Notes: generated by a model not told the origin, from the sequence alone. Positions 11,092 to 23,290 are shown, counted from the first letter of the stretch. The stretch: DNA of 64,000 nucleotides from Cladocopium goreaui (GCA_947184155.2 CAMXCT020000480.1:166162-230161), one strand, 5' to 3'. Numbers and translations: made by a program.

Positions 11092-11725
11092 GGTGGGTTT
11101 TCAAAAGCCCGTTGGTTGATGATTATAGGGTGTCATTTATATATATATATACATATGTATATATATATATGTATTCATGATATATATATAATATGCATCT
11201 GTATAATATATATATATATCAATGTAATGATTATTATATTATGAACATACATTATATACATTAAGTATACATATACATCGAGGCTTCTTGGAATCCATGA
11301 AATTGGGAATCCCCGTGATTTTCCGATGTTGCTTCTAGTTCCACTGATCACTGAAATCCTTCAAATACACTAGTCTGTTTTAAGTGGTTTTAGGAGTGTC
11401 CACGTGCAATTTCCAAAGCTTGGGGAGCCCAATTTACCGAGATGCAGGTGCCTTTTGGCGTTTTTTCACAGGTGGTTTATCCGGCCAACTTCCAGTTGTA
11501 ATGGGTCTATCTTTGCAGGTCTCCGTTCAAATTCATTACCTCTTGCTTCAAGAATAGCACAGTTGGCGTTTCCAGTCTAGTTGCTTGCTAGATTATTCTT
11601 GAGACAATGGTAAAACTACTTCTGTTTCTTCCTGGTGAAGCAATGTTCGAAACTCGTTCTGCGTTTCCTTGGTTGATGAGGTTGGGTGGTGAAATCTCCT
11701 GGTAACCTGACTTGCAACGAAAGAT
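11092..11725. other. no gene identified; TA microsatellite
   Basis: TA-rich tract at about 11134-11225, then unique sequence. Confidence 0.4.
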
Positions 11726-11842
11726 TACCCTCTGGTTATTTAACGTAGCCATGGGAAATGACCCATTTATAGATGGTTTACCTGGGTTTACCTATTAAAC
11801 ATGGTGATTTTCCATGGCTATGTTAAATAACCAGATGGCAAT
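11726..11842. mobile_element. family A MITE, TTATTTAACG sub-type
   Basis: Starts TACCCTCTGGTTATTTAACG, ends TGTTAAATAACCAGATGGCA. 117 bp, with GACCCATTTATAGATGGTTT and AACATGGTGATTTTCCATGG inside. This sub-type is the template for recognising the split copy at 46873/48953. Confidence 0.82.
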
Positions 11843-12585
11843 ATCAAAGTATTTTTGATGTAGTCATCATTAGCGATGTTCCAATTTTTTGATATTTTTT
11901 GTGTGTCCTTATGTGGGGTATCCCATTCACATGGTTGATTATCATATTCATTTTCCCCATTTTCATTGCCACACATTGGAGGCTCAAATCCGCCATTGTG
12001 GGAGCCCCAACTTCACTGGAATTCCCCAAAAAACTGGTGAAGGTTAAATCAATTTCAATCCTCATTTACTGAATCATTTGATAGAACTATATGAACTATC
12101 TCATTTACCCTTTACGATGTTCCAGTTAGATTTCTTTCCCAGACGGGCGGGGAAGCCATTTTAATCGTATCCCCCTATTTTTATGAAACACCGATGGTCC
12201 CAAATACGTCTACATCCCCTGGTGGTGAAGGTCACAAATGGGTATAGGCGGTATAGGTTATAAACCCTCATGAGTTGGGAACGTCCCTGCTTGGATGTGT
12301 CTCCCTCTGCTACAGTGGCTACTAATATAGTTGGATTAGTGAAGTTATATAGGGAATATGAACCACCAAAGTATTGGGTAATTAAACAAGCCAACTACAT
12401 GGTGATATGATTTCTAGCCACTTCCCACTTCGGGTATGAGATTATATACTACGTTATTTAGTAACATCCCTTAAAATATGCACATAAGTCAAAACCCAAT
12501 CCTAAAATAGTGATAGTAAATCACCGTTCTATCATATCATATTATCTTTTGGAAGTGACCTTCTTGCTCAGCACTGCCACTCCAG
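11843..12585. other. no gene identified
   Basis: Unique AT-rich, intron-like DNA; no repeat family recognised. Confidence 0.35.
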
Positions 12586-12660
12586 GTGTAGAAGTCACCG
12601 CATCGACGTCACGTTTGGTGCGGCTACTGCGCTGCGTCGTGCGCGACTGTGAGGCAGAGA
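12586..12660 (+). CDS. candidate internal exon, unknown product
   Basis: Follows ACTCCAG and ends at GCAGAGA|GTGGGA. The frame reads VEVTASTSRLVRLLRCVVRD and then CEAES. The minus strand is also open in one frame. GC content is well above the flanks. No family is recognised. Confidence 0.4.
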
Positions 12661-13222
12661 GTGGGACATTGGTGAATATATCAAGAAGATATTGATTGGA
12701 TAGAACCAAGAAATACCAAGAATATGGGACTACACTCCAGAAAACGTGTATATCGCTATGGAAATCTATGGATTTCCCATTTGGAAATGATCCATCAATG
12801 GTGGATGTTCCAAATCTACATTAGTTTCCTGGAGGGTAGCCATAGCAAGACAAATGATAGATGGTCAAATAGTCCCCGAAAATTAATAAAGGCATGCTTT
12901 ATTTGTGTTTGTTGGAGGTGTGTACTTTTAGTTGCTGTTATTTCCGCGCATTAGATGGGTGGAAGGTAGATCCCAGATGAATCAAATCACCAATCAGCGC
13001 AATCTCTTGGTCATGAATCCAGGGTTGTATTGCTCTTAAGTTCCTAGTTTTGAGACAACTCAAAATGAGTTTGTGTATGTTTGTGTGAAATTAGGCTACC
13101 CCCAATTTTTTTACATCATTTGGATGGTTTAAAGCATGATTTCCCATATTTCTATGGTAATTTTCGGGGTAGGATAGAGCTTCAGCCTGGTCACATCCAG
13201 AATGGCCCGGGACCATCGGCAG
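12661..13222. other. no gene identified
   Basis: Unique intron-like sequence. Confidence 0.35.
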
Positions 13223-13264
13223 GTGGGTGTTTCAGTGGCTGGTGCCACAGCCGCACTACTGGAG
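13223..13264 (+). CDS. candidate 42-bp micro-exon
   Basis: Bounded by ATCGGCAG and GGAG|GTGTGA, phase 0 at both ends, reading VGVSVAGATAALLE. Fourteen codons is short but within the range of dinoflagellate exons. Product unknown. Confidence 0.35.
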
Positions 13265-13908
13265 GTGTGATGTCATGGGTGAAGTGTCAATGGGCGATTG
13301 ATATCCATTGATGCCCATAGATGTTTCTTAAAAAAAAAATGCTTCAACTATAATTAATTATAATTATATGTAGATGTTTTTACTGTTTCAACTGTATGTA
13401 TATATATATATATATGTTGTCCTCCGCCGTCGTGCTTGGTTAAACATGCAATACATAGATCTACGGTTTAGGCCTGGATCTATAGATGAATTGGGTCAAA
13501 AACATTGGGCACCAGTTAACAGCTCAGTTTGATGGTTTCAGCACCTATTTAAATGATCGGGGATTGCATTCACCCCCCATTTTTTCATAGTTAGTTCTTA
13601 ATGGCTATCGCAAATATATATGCTTGTACATCCCATAGCGACCCAAATTGTTGATGGTGAACTCCTCTATTTGATGTGTTTTTGATAGTTCTGTACATGG
13701 TGATAATGGCCTTGGAATTATGTATGTCAATGTATGTGTACATATATTATTATATATATATAATTATATATATACACATACATACATCTGTTTTTTCCCA
13801 AAGAAAAACGGATTGGTTGATTTTTTTCGCGGTATTTTACTAATTAGAGAGGGATGGGGGACCCGGGCCATGGGGGCCCCGGGGGCCCCGGCGCCCTGCC
13901 AGTGCCAG
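13265..13908. other. no gene identified
   Basis: AT-rich; small TA runs near 13400 and 13745; a GC-rich approach from about 13855 to the next exon. Confidence 0.35.
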
Positions 13909-13993
13909 GGCACCCATATCGAGCGCTGCCGATGTGCTGTGTCCCTCACGGGCCTTGATGTACAGGACACCAGTCCGGAAGTGGTTCGCACAG
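13909..13993 (+). CDS. candidate internal exon, unknown product
   Basis: Acceptor TGCCAG|G and donor ACAG|GTGTTG. The frame reads GTHIERCRCAVSLTGLDVQD and then TSPEVVRT, ending one base into a codon. It is one of the better exon candidates, with protein-like composition and a clean splice pair. Phase is compatible with the micro-exon at 13223. No domain is recognised. Confidence 0.5.
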
Positions 13994-14045
13994 GTGTTGA
14001 AAAGGGGTTAGAGTTCACCATTGAAAATTGGGGGTTTCAATTTAC

Positions 14046-14170
14046 GATATATATATATAATAATATATATAATAATATATATAATAATATATATAATAAT
14101 ATATATAATAATATATATAATAATATATATAATAATATATATAATAATATATATAATACTATATATATAA
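14046..14170. repeat. 12-bp (AATAATATATAT)n array
   Basis: About ten exact units of AATAATATATAT. The period of 12 leaves all frames open in part, giving spurious YNNI and IIYI ORFs. Confidence 0.93.
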
Positions 14171-14907
14171 TTATACATATTTGTATAAGATATAGTATGT
14201 AACATGACATACCATACATATAGGACAATACATAGTATATATATAATATATAGTACGTCATGATTTGATTTATATATATATGGATGATTTTTAGTGATCT
14301 CACGTCTCACTGTGAAGTCACTGGAATCATGCATAGGATTGGGGAATAATCCCCAAATGGCCGCAAGTTTCTGTTTTTTTCAGGTTGGTGAATTATTGTG
14401 ATTGTGATTCAGCCAGATGCGATATCAATCGGGATATAATATATTTGTAATAGATAACCAACTATGATCGACATTTACCCAAGTTGGTTTATAATGGACA
14501 CAATCAGTGAACATGGTCCTTGACCCGTTGAAAATGGGGATGTGACCATAAAAAATGATGATTTAACAACAATAGACAACAACTAATGCATATGTTTGTT
14601 TACAGGGGATATAGAATGATATAAATATGATTAATGGGGATATCATGGGATATAGTTGGATTTATAGCCAACATGATATGTGCTAGTTGTTTTTTCATTC
14701 CATATGGCACAAGAGTGGATGGTCAGAGGTCCTTGGCGATTTGCGGGTCCACAAAGTCGGGTGCAGTTCCAGTTATAAGTGGATATAATATATATATAAC
14801 ATAATATAGTTATATAATGTTATATATATATGTATAACAATAGTTATAGGGTTTATATCCCAACTTATGGAGGTTATCACCATGGCTATACCCGTTCACA
14901 ACCCCAG
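14171..14907. other. no gene identified
   Basis: AT-rich with further TA tracts at about 14235-14280 and 14788-14835. Confidence 0.4.
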
Positions 14908-15000
14908 CTCCAAGTACCCATATTGGGACCGACGAAGGAGGGCTGGTGCGACGTCTTGCAGTCCTTAGCAACTGCATCCCTGGCATTGAATGAGGTGCAG
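14908..15000 (+). CDS. candidate 93-bp internal exon, unknown product
   Basis: Acceptor ACCCCAG. Phase 0 reading LQVPILGPTKEGWCDVLQSL, then ATASLALNEVQ, ending at GTGCAG|GAACCT. The implied GA donor is non-canonical but known in dinoflagellates. A second frame is also open over most of it. Product unknown. Confidence 0.42.
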
Positions 15001-15440
15001 GAACCTAGGGAAGTGCGGTTTTCTGTTGGATGTAGGGGACAAATCATACCAGTAGTATATCTGTATAAGTAGATATATATAAGTAGTATATCTGTAGTTT
15101 AACCCAAGACTACTTGTAAGTATATCTCTATAATCCACAAGTACAGTAAATACATACCAGCAAATTGAAGACGTAAGCCGCCAGCAGATCATTTTCAGAT
15201 GCTTGTGGGAGGGATTTGCCATCAAATGATGGCGATTGCAACAAATTTAGAGGTATTCTTTCAATGAATCCACATTTTTCATATTTAACTATGTTTGACT
15301 CACTAAATCTTCAATTTTTCGTGGTTGGACTTCCAGAAATCCTGCAGCACCAATGTTGGATGGTTGAAACATCTTGAAACCCAAGCAATCATGGGATCTT
15401 TACCACCTATCAATTGGCGATTCGGATTTTTACCACCCAG

Positions 15441-15512
15441 GTGGACCTGAAACTTCGCGGCTGGAGCGTGCTTGAGAAGGCCGGGCTTGCCGGATTTGCT
15501 GGAGCGGATTCC
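15441..15512 (+). CDS. candidate exon, unknown product
   Basis: After TTTTTACCACCCAG the frame reads VDLKLRGWSVLEKAGLAGFA and then GADS. Acceptor context is good; the 3' limit is unclear. Confidence 0.38.
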
Positions 15513-15681
15513 TATGGTTTTTGGGGGTTTCCAAGTTTTTAACCATATCTATGGTGGGTTCCATAGATTATCCAATAGATTATTTTTCAAGTGAGAGTGT
15601 GTTCACCAATCCAATTCGAAAAGTTGTTGGATTCCCCCTGGGAATTTAGTTTCTGACTCAACAAGAATCCCAATAGATTGA
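15513..15681. other. intron-like spacer
   Basis: Unique sequence between the exon candidate and a family B element. Confidence 0.35.
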
Positions 15682-15790
15682 CTGGTTGGTGGTTTGGAAC
15701 ATAGCTTTTATTTTTCCATATACTGGGAATAGTAACCGTTACAACTGACGAACTCCATCATTTTTCAGAGGGGTTGGAACCACCAACCAG
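15682..15790. mobile_element. family B MITE with 5-bp target duplication
   Basis: CTGGTTGGTGGTTTGGAACA at the left, TTTTTCAGAGGGGTTGGAAC and CCACCAACCAG at the right; 109 bp. Both flanks read ATTGA (15677-15681 and 15791-15795), a perfect 5-bp duplication. Confidence 0.9.
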
Positions 15791-16623
15791 ATTGATTTGT
15801 GTACTGTCAGCAGCTGACAGTCAGTTGGTTGATCAAAAGCCTGGTACCCAAACGGTACACTATTAAATAGCGATTGTTAATGGATTGTTATTCCCTCAAA
15901 TATATGGTAATGTCATAGGTTTTGAATGGAAAAATGACCCATCCCCAGTTGATAAAATTGGATATTCGAGATTGACAGACTGACCATTCTTACCAGGTAA
16001 TCCGTACGTAGATTGGACATTCCCGTGGACTTTCCTACATGGGATTTCTGTCGTCAATAAGCTGGCTGGCAATGGACATGTCTGTTTTTTTTTTTTTATT
16101 GGATACTTGCATGATGGGATACTGGGGAACATAATGATAAACCACGGGAACTTGGGGTATCCTATTTTTGGACAAACCCATGACCATCCAATGCTTCATA
16201 CTTGATACCCAACTTTCATCCAAGACGGAACAAGCAGTTGCCCAAACCCTTGCCCAGACCCTGATAAGCTTTGATTCAGAAAGATTCGAGTGTCTGGTTG
16301 AAGAGGTTATCATACTCCACAAAAAATACAGAGAAGATAGGATAGGAAAGATACCCATTGGATCCCATAGGTAATCCGAGATGTCAGTAGAACCCTTATT
16401 CATCAGCAACCTCATATGGTCCCTCATAATATCAGACTGTGGATGGTATGGTCATTACAACAACAATTATATATATATATATAACTATAACACATTATTA
16501 ATATTAATCATTAAGCGGGTAATATCATATGGATCATTCTTATGTTGTAATCATCATTATACATTATATAATAGTATTTAATACCATGTAACAATAACAC
16601 CATGGTATTCATTAATATTATGT
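15791..16623. other. no certain gene; weak plus-strand ORF
   Basis: A plus frame at 16168-16374 reads MTIQCFILDTQLSSKTEQAV, then AQTLAQTL; it could include an exon but lacks a clear splice pair. AT tracts at about 16470. Confidence 0.3.
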
Positions 16624-16723
16624 TAATACCAGGGTTAAACTAGCATAACTATGGAACATCACCATTTTCAATGGGAAAATCCACTGGTCATTTTCAATAG
16701 CTATGTTAGTTTACCAGAGGGTA
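16624..16723. mobile_element. family A element, left end decayed
   Basis: Right arm GCTATGTTAGTTTACCAGAGGGTA is intact; the left arm (ACCAGGGTTAAACTAGCATA) is changed. The interior has GGAACATCACCATTTTCAAT. Confidence 0.68.
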
Positions 16724-16875
16724 TATCCCATTAATTTCCCATTGAATCACTATAAAATCCCATTAAATCACTATAAAATCCCGTTCAATATCATATTGTG
16801 GTACAACTATTAATACCATATTAATATCATTCGCCATTGTACAACTTTGACTCCTTCACCATGTCATCATCCCAG

Positions 16876-16917
16876 GCAGGCGCGATTCGACGAGCTCCTG
16901 CAACGGAGGAGATCTCC
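16876..16917 (+). CDS. candidate 42-bp micro-exon, basic
   Basis: Acceptor ATCCCAG|G and consensus donor CTCC|GTGAGTGCG. One frame reads QARFDELLQRRRS, another AGAIRRAPATEEIS. The GTGAGT donor is the best splice site on the plus strand here. Product unknown. Confidence 0.45.
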
Positions 16918-18000
16918 GTGAGTGCGGGCGTGTTTGGGTGAAACGGGTGAAACCGGAGGGGTGTCATCAAACATGGCAAGCTGGAAAATCCATTGAAAAT
17001 CCCTCATTGATCGGATTTTATATCGGATTTTGTATCCATTGATCGGATTTTATAGGTGCATTTCCCGTGAAAACCTGCATTTTTTTTATGGGTTAAGGTG
17101 ACTTTTTGCAGTTTAGCAGGACCCTGGACAAATCATCATCCAACTTATGGACCACAGGGTTTCTAAGATTTGCTATGCCCTTTCTCCTAATATCCCGTAA
17201 CAAGAAATGCCCTTCAAATATGCCCATAGAATGGAATGTATTGATGTTTGTGTTTTAGCCATGGAGGCCCATATGAGTTATGAGGGATTATTTTGGAGCT
17301 TGGGTTCATCAGAGAATCTGGTATGGATCCCAATTGTGAGGACTATTGTAGCAAACAACCGATGAAGACAAGCGGAACCAACACGAGTAAATTATCAGTC
17401 ACACAAAGATTCTTGGAACTTAAGAGCAAAACGAGTAAAGAGTGGGGCTGGGGCCCTTCAAGAAAAACATCAAAAATCCTGCTGGTCCAAAAGCACACTG
17501 TTCAAGGTGTGCCATAGAGCGCTTGATTAAATCCATTGATTATTCACCGGTGAACAGCCACTTCTTAGCCGCATCCAACTGTTGGTTGATTCATGGAGGG
17601 CGATTAAAACCCGATGTGTGGCAAGGAACAACCACCATGTATACGTATATGTATGGGAATGGATCGAACATCAAAACAAACCTATGATACCGTAATTGGG
17701 GGATGAACATCCCTTTACCATACCCATATATAGATGGTTCTTGAAATTGGCATACCCAAAACCATTGGTTTGCCCATTCAACAAAACCATGCTAGACGAT
17801 GTTTGGTCCGTAATTATCGTAATTTCAAGAAACTCATCCAAACTATTGTTTTTGAAATGATGAAGTTTTTTCTGGTTGACACTTTGCATGGCCGCACAGT
17901 CTCTGACTTTCTGCGTGTGAATGTAAAAAAATAAACAGTTCGACCCTGAAAATCACCCATGTTTAATGGAAACTCGTCCAACCCCTATCCAGCGGCGCAG
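16918..18000. other. no gene identified
   Basis: AT-rich, intron-like. Several ORFs of 60-80 codons without supporting features. Confidence 0.35.
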
Positions 18001-18060
18001 GTGGCTGGCCCCTTGAGGACTGCAACGTGGTGGCCGGGGGCCGCGGAAAAAAGGGCGAAG
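18001..18060 (+). CDS. candidate 60-bp internal exon, Gly/Lys rich
   Basis: Acceptor CAGCGGCGCAG and donor GCGAAG|GTTTCA. With two leading bases the frame reads GWPLEDCNVVAGGRGKKGE. Strong base-composition contrast with the AT-rich flanks. Product unknown. Confidence 0.48.
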
Positions 18061-18161
18061 GTTTCACCGCCATTCTTTTCGCGTGAGCATCAAACATGGG
18101 AACATATGGGAGGAACATATGGGAACTTAATTCAGATGTTGCAATAAAGTTGGAAAATTAC

Positions 18162-18271
18162 AATCCTGTAGATTAACTTAGATTCTTAGATGTGTGAAAA
18201 ATCATCATTTTTATAGGTAAATCACGAATAAACGGGCCATTTCCACATCTATCTTAGTTTACCCTAGGGTA
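18162..18271. mobile_element. family A element, degenerate
   Basis: Right end TATCTTAGTTTACCCTAGGGTA and left end ATCCTGTAGATTAACTTAGA still pair; the interior has AAATCATCATTTTTATAGG. An old copy. Confidence 0.55.
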
Positions 18272-18754
18272 TTTGGTTTAAGTTTTAACCCCTCTGGGAT
18301 TTTACTACTGTAGCTGCTTCATTGGGACATATGAACGGGCTCAAAAGAGGAACCCCCTATCAACCAACCTCACATCTTGTGGGATGTTGATATCCCAATC
18401 ATCCCCAATCAATAGTGGTTTACAGTATATGCTCACTATGACTATCAGAAAGTACCAGAAGCCCAGATGGGTTTGTGTGATGGTAGAACTTGTGAGCCCA
18501 CCATGCGGGGTATGACTGGTGTGACTGTCTGCTACCTTGCTACATGGACGTATAGTCATCGTTTGCCACAATGTGAACTGTGATCCCATCCAACCGCAGA
18601 TATATCCACCATTATAACTGATATAATGACTATCATGGATTCCATGGATACAAAAAAACTTGAGATATAGTGAGATATAACTGGTTTATCTCACAATGGT
18701 TTTTAACCAATTAGCTTAAGTTGGATTATACGGTATAATCCAACTTACCCATGA
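18272..18754. other. no gene identified
   Basis: Unique AT-rich sequence with no recognised repeat. Confidence 0.35.
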
Positions 18755-18803
18755 GGTGCCAACGGATCGCGGCCCCGTGGTGCTGCACATCAATGCCGGA
18801 AAG
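18755..18803 (+). CDS. candidate exon, unknown product
   Basis: After CCCATGAG the frame reads VPTDRGPVVLHINAGK; the following GCCGCT would be a GC-type donor, which dinoflagellates use. The frame stops shortly after if not spliced. Confidence 0.4.
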
Positions 18804-19446
18804 GCCGCTTGAGGGGTCCCCCGGGTGGGAAAAAACTGGGGTCCTTTGGGGAACCACATCTTTAGTGAATCAATAATCGTGGCAAAGTTTTAGGTACTGA
18901 AAGAAATATTTAGTCAATCTACTTAAACATGAGGTACTGTGAACTAATTTACTTCAAAATAAGGTACTGTAAGAGATTTAGTTCATCGTATTCTTTATAT
19001 CACTGGCATGAAGACCGGTCGATGATTCGATTGGGCGTTACCACATTGGGGATGGTCATAACCCCTCGGTGACCCCCTTAGAGCCATGGGCTCACCTTGT
19101 ATGTGATGATAAATGGACTACGAAGCCGACCCCCCAAAAAAACAGAAGGACTGAAGTCAGAAATGGAACTAGAACCCCAAGGATCGAATTTGGAGAATAG
19201 GTATCAACATGTCAATGTAACATAAGGGATGTAAACACATGATTGACCACTGAGCTGGGCAGTTGTGGTGCACACCCATAAGTTGATCAATGGGGTACCC
19301 CAAAATTTGGATGTGTGTTGGGATATTTTGGGTATACCGTATACTGTGTTTGAACATGTGGAACATGTTCAATTAGTCACTATGTTCATCTATGTTCCCT
19401 ATGAACCTTGCCAAACTTGGGGTATAGCCAAGTTTTCATCAGCCAG
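18804..19446. other. no gene identified
   Basis: Intron-like, with a threefold phrase GGTACTG / AGTCAATCTACTT-type similarity at about 18890-18990 (weak direct repeats). Confidence 0.3.
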
Positions 19447-19500
19447 GTGAATGCCACGTTGTGGGATGACGAGGCGAAGCGGGAAAGTCAGGCATTGTAG
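19447..19500 (+). CDS. candidate exon, charged
   Basis: Acceptor ATCAGCCAG. Reads VNATLWDDEAKRESQAL, then TAG|GTGATC, so either a terminal codon or a donor one base on. The minus strand is also open. Uncertain. Confidence 0.35.
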   Translation: MNATLWDDEAKRESQAL

Positions 19501-19511
19501 GTGATCACCTA

Positions 19512-19665
19512 TATACTGTATATATATATCGTAATATATCCGGTATAGTATTTCAATACATAATATATATATATATATTTCATCCGTATAATATATATAT
19601 ATAATATGTATGTACATAACATATACATATATATATATATTTATATTTATTTATTTATGTATGAC
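19512..19665. repeat. TA-rich microsatellite cluster
   Basis: Broken TA and TATT runs over 150 bp; the ORFs on the minus strand (YIYI strings) are artefacts. Confidence 0.85.
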
Positions 19666-19920
19666 TGGATAATTGGTAAGTGGGATGCACATGAAATTAC
19701 CACACATTGGCACATTGGGACAATTATGATACATTGGGAAGTTGGGTTTGACCATCATCAAATGGGGGTTATATACTAATGAGTGTTATTATGTGGCTTT
19801 GTTGAAACGTCGGAAACACATAATTTCACGTCATACACCCACATGGAGGTTTCCTGAAATAGGGCTTCTTCTGATTCTAGTTATCATCCATTTTTTCGTC
19901 GTATTTTCCATGAAATAAAC

Positions 19921-19966
19921 CATCCAGCTATGGGGGTACCCCCATGACTATGGAAACCCCCATAGC
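19921..19966. mobile_element. family D fragment, copy 3
   Basis: CATCCAGCTATGGGGGTACC followed by CCCATGACTATGGAAACCCC, the same words as at 1830 and 2051. Only the compact inverted core is present. Confidence 0.55.
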
Positions 19967-20525
19967 TGACATGATCAGCTCCATCGGATTTCGCTCTCGC
20001 GAGCCCAGCCTCGGCGGAGTCTGCGGGTCTATCACTGCGTTCAAATCAACTGGATGGTGTTTTTTTTTGTATGATCTTTTGACTGATATGGCAGATATAA
20101 TACTTAGAACTATATATATAAATAAGTATAACAATAATAATAACCACAATATATATGTATATTGTTAGAATATATAATAACATCATGACATAATATACTG
20201 ACATCATAGTATGTAGATGTACTGACACAATATACCATTACACAATGTACTGATATATCTTAATTTACTAAGATATACTATATAATATAATCTAGTATGT
20301 AAGACATCTAAGAGTGGCCAACTGATCGGCAAGTGGCTTTCTCAGGCCGGAGAGGACAGCGAAGGCAGGAGTCCAGTCCATCTGCAAAGATGCTGAAAAA
20401 CCAAAATCTAAAGAAACATCAACAGCTGTTGTTTTCAGGATATTTCAGGTGTTTTTCCATTGTTTCAACATGTTAAAACCATGGTTTAAACACATAAAAG
20501 GATAGCTTTTTTTCGACCTGGCGCA

Positions 20526-20580
20526 GGTGCTCAGGCGGACTCCTTCCATGAAGTGGACATCTCAGGCGCGCCTGAGATGC
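20526..20580 (+). CDS. candidate exon containing a perfect palindrome
   Basis: Acceptor GACCTGGCGCAG. One frame reads AQADSFHEVDISGAPEM. The 3' limit is unclear. It includes the 22-bp palindrome at 20558-20579. Product unknown. Confidence 0.33.
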
Positions 20581-21357
20581 TTTTCACTGGATGGGAAGTT
20601 ATTTATTGTATAATTTGGAACGCCTTCCCAATGGGAAATCCCCAAGGGGAATCTATAGGGGTATCAATATATATAATCCAAAAGGGAAAGATATAATATG
20701 CTGTTGTATATTTTTTCATGGGGTTCCTGAGGCAGATCCAAGATGATGCTTTTAGGATTTTTAATAGATTTTAACATGCCAAAAACGAGAATGTGACCTT
20801 CAAACATTGGGATCTAAGAGGATTTTTTACCATCAGACCATGGACATAAGGATTTGACCACCAAGCATGGGATTTACCCATCAAGATCCATCAAGAGTGG
20901 CTTTCAACCATCAGGAATGATCTATCCAAAATCGGCGTCTCCCAATTCATGGCCATTGAAGAATGTAAAACAATGGTTGAAACTTTAAACCATGATATTT
21001 TGGGGTACAGTACCTTATTTTCAGAGGAACTCCAATGAATTGATTGGCTTACACACACAGAGGAAATGAGTCAAGTTTCGAGTGCATGGAGATCTGTAAA
21101 GCAGAATCATGCCTGCAGTGCACTAGAGGAGTGTCCAAAGATGTCCAAAGCCTCTGTTGGTTGATGGCTATATACGGGGGTTGCACGGTCGTGCTACCGA
21201 ACATTTTTTTGGGATTATCATAATCCGTTATGGAACACCCTATTCACCAACAAGTATAACCTAACGACAGCGGGTTTTGAACAATGTTCATTTCATTTTG
21301 GTGACAGCCACTCTCTCATGCTCACCAACCTCCCAATGTCATCGGAATCCAACACAG
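20581..21357. other. no gene identified
   Basis: Unique AT-rich, intron-like sequence. Confidence 0.35.
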
Positions 21358-21418
21358 GATTGACGTGACAGTGGTGATTGGCGTCGCGGTGTCGCAGCGT
21401 TACAGCCTCAGAGTCAGC
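21358..21418 (+). CDS. candidate exon, hydrophobic
   Basis: After CCAACACAG the frame reads IDVTVVIGVAVSQRYSLRVS. The hydrophobic core TVVIGVAV could be a beta strand or part of a membrane segment. The 3' limit is uncertain. Confidence 0.38.
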
Positions 21419-21767
21419 CATTGGTGCCAGTTTGGAGGTTTCTCGAAGTTTGGAAATTAGGTTGCAGCATGCTAGATATGACTATATATTCAATCAATGT
21501 CATATACTGTAATTAGGGGGTTATAGCCAAGGTAAAACCTATTTATCAACCTCGTGTACCATCCAAGCACTGAAAAACTACGAAAGAGACTTGACCACCA
21601 TTGGTACTGTAGTGTCCGGATTTTCATTTGCCCCTGGGCTGTGAATTGGTGGGTAATCGTCTCAATAGTAGACTGTCACTATTGGGGAGTGAGATTTTCA
21701 ACCAGGTGTCACCTTTCAATCCTTAGCAGGGATCAGGAGCATGACTAATTGAGTGAGGATTGAGTGA

Positions 21768-21784
21768 GTGAATGATTGATTGGG

Positions 21785-21821
<37 letters not shown>

Positions 21822-21848
21822 CATTCATTCATTCATTCATTCATTCAG
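21768..21848. repeat. (TTGA)n then (TTCA)n microsatellite
   Basis: About eleven TGAT units followed directly by about six TTCA units, a compound tetranucleotide repeat. Confidence 0.92.
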
Positions 21849-22865
21849 TGATTCATGGATTTGATTTGATCGGAGTTGAGATCGCGATTGATTGGATCGG
21901 ATTGATTGGTCAAATAAAAATGATATATCATTTTCCTGCACATACATATATAATCATATATATATACATATATACATATAAATACATATAGAAAAAAAAA
22001 AAACGTATTTTTAAAAAAATGTATTTAACATTTTTATATAATAGTATTGATATATAGACATATAATATGGGTATGGGTCAAGAATTAAACCTCCAGGGGA
22101 CCCGAAATTTTGGTCTATAATTCTTTGGCCCAGGTGCTTCTCTGATGACGACTCGGGATCCCCCATGACTTACAAAAGCCCCGTTTCACTCGCATTTCAC
22201 TGTTGGGTTTATGTTAGTTACACATATAGTTCGTAGGGTCTATAAACCAACAAACATGTTTGTCCAGACATGGAGGGATTCAACAATCTCCCAAATTAAC
22301 GAAAAGTGACGCTGAGAAGAGCCAATTTTTAGGTTGGAAAGAATTGTCTTCCAACCGAACTCATAGCAGGGTCGATTTGTTGTTTACGGGGATGGTAACA
22401 GTAACCAACAAGAAATAGTGAGTTAACTATCAGAATTTCACTGCGCATTTTGGATATAATGGGGATTTAACCAACAAACATGGGGGTACACCACCATATG
22501 CCACCCATTTTTGGTAGAATCGGGATGGCTTGTTGTTTGGGTTACCAGTGCGGTTACCAGCTTCAAAAATGAGGGTTCTTTTTTTTGTGTTTTGTGCAGG
22601 GTATTGAAACCAACCATCACCGGGAGAGAATGGTATATGATAGGATACACAACCAACAATGTATATAATATATATATACACATTTTGAAACGTTGGAGTT
22701 GACCAAGATGATGCATTATATAGTTAAACCCCCCATTATGAATCCACACATAGAATCGAAGGAAGTTTAGAAGTCAAACTTCCGACAATATGGACAGATA
22801 GAAAAGCAGAGGTGGTAAGAGTCAAAGAAGAGACGAGAAGAAGAAAGAAGATCAAAAAGAGAAAG
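21849..22865. other. no gene identified
   Basis: AT tracts at 21945-22070, otherwise unique sequence, then a purine-rich stretch (GAAGAAAGAAGA) at about 22800-22890. Confidence 0.4.
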
Positions 22866-22999
22866 TCTCAGAAGAAAGAAGATCCACGTGCCGGAAAAGG
22901 TAGGAAAGTCCAAAACACTGTGTTTTTCAAATGATTTGTGGCTCCGGAGGGTCGAAAAGTAGGCTCGCTAAAGCGGCGGGTGCGGAGCCAGCTGGCCAG

Positions 23000-23290
23000 A
23001 TGACAGATGAAAAATTGCACGCCGTTGTGGCGCGAAGCACATTTACAAGTCAAAATGTACAAAGCACACCATGTTCGGAGCACTTTTAGAAGTTGAGATG
23101 TCGAAAAAGTGCACGCTGTTGCGGCGCGAAGCACATTTCGAAGTCAAAAGTGTAAAAAGCTGACAGGTTCAGACCACGTTTGTAAGTTGAGATGTCGAAA
23201 AAGAGCACGCCGTTGTGGCGCGAAGCACATTCCGAAGTAAAAATGCAAAAAGCACCACATGCTTGGACCACTTTTTGACGTTCAGATGTT
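23000..23290. repeat. 94-bp tandem repeat, three units
   Basis: The words GTTGTGGCGCGAAGCACATT (with changes) begin at about 23021, 23115 and 23209, a period of 94 bp. Each unit also holds GTTGAGATGTCGAAAAAG. Around it, at 23296, 23420 and 23546, short phrases GTGGCAGGCGC / GTGACAGGTGC recur. Minus-strand ORFs of 80-137 codons over this region repeat with the unit and are not convincing genes. Confidence 0.85.
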
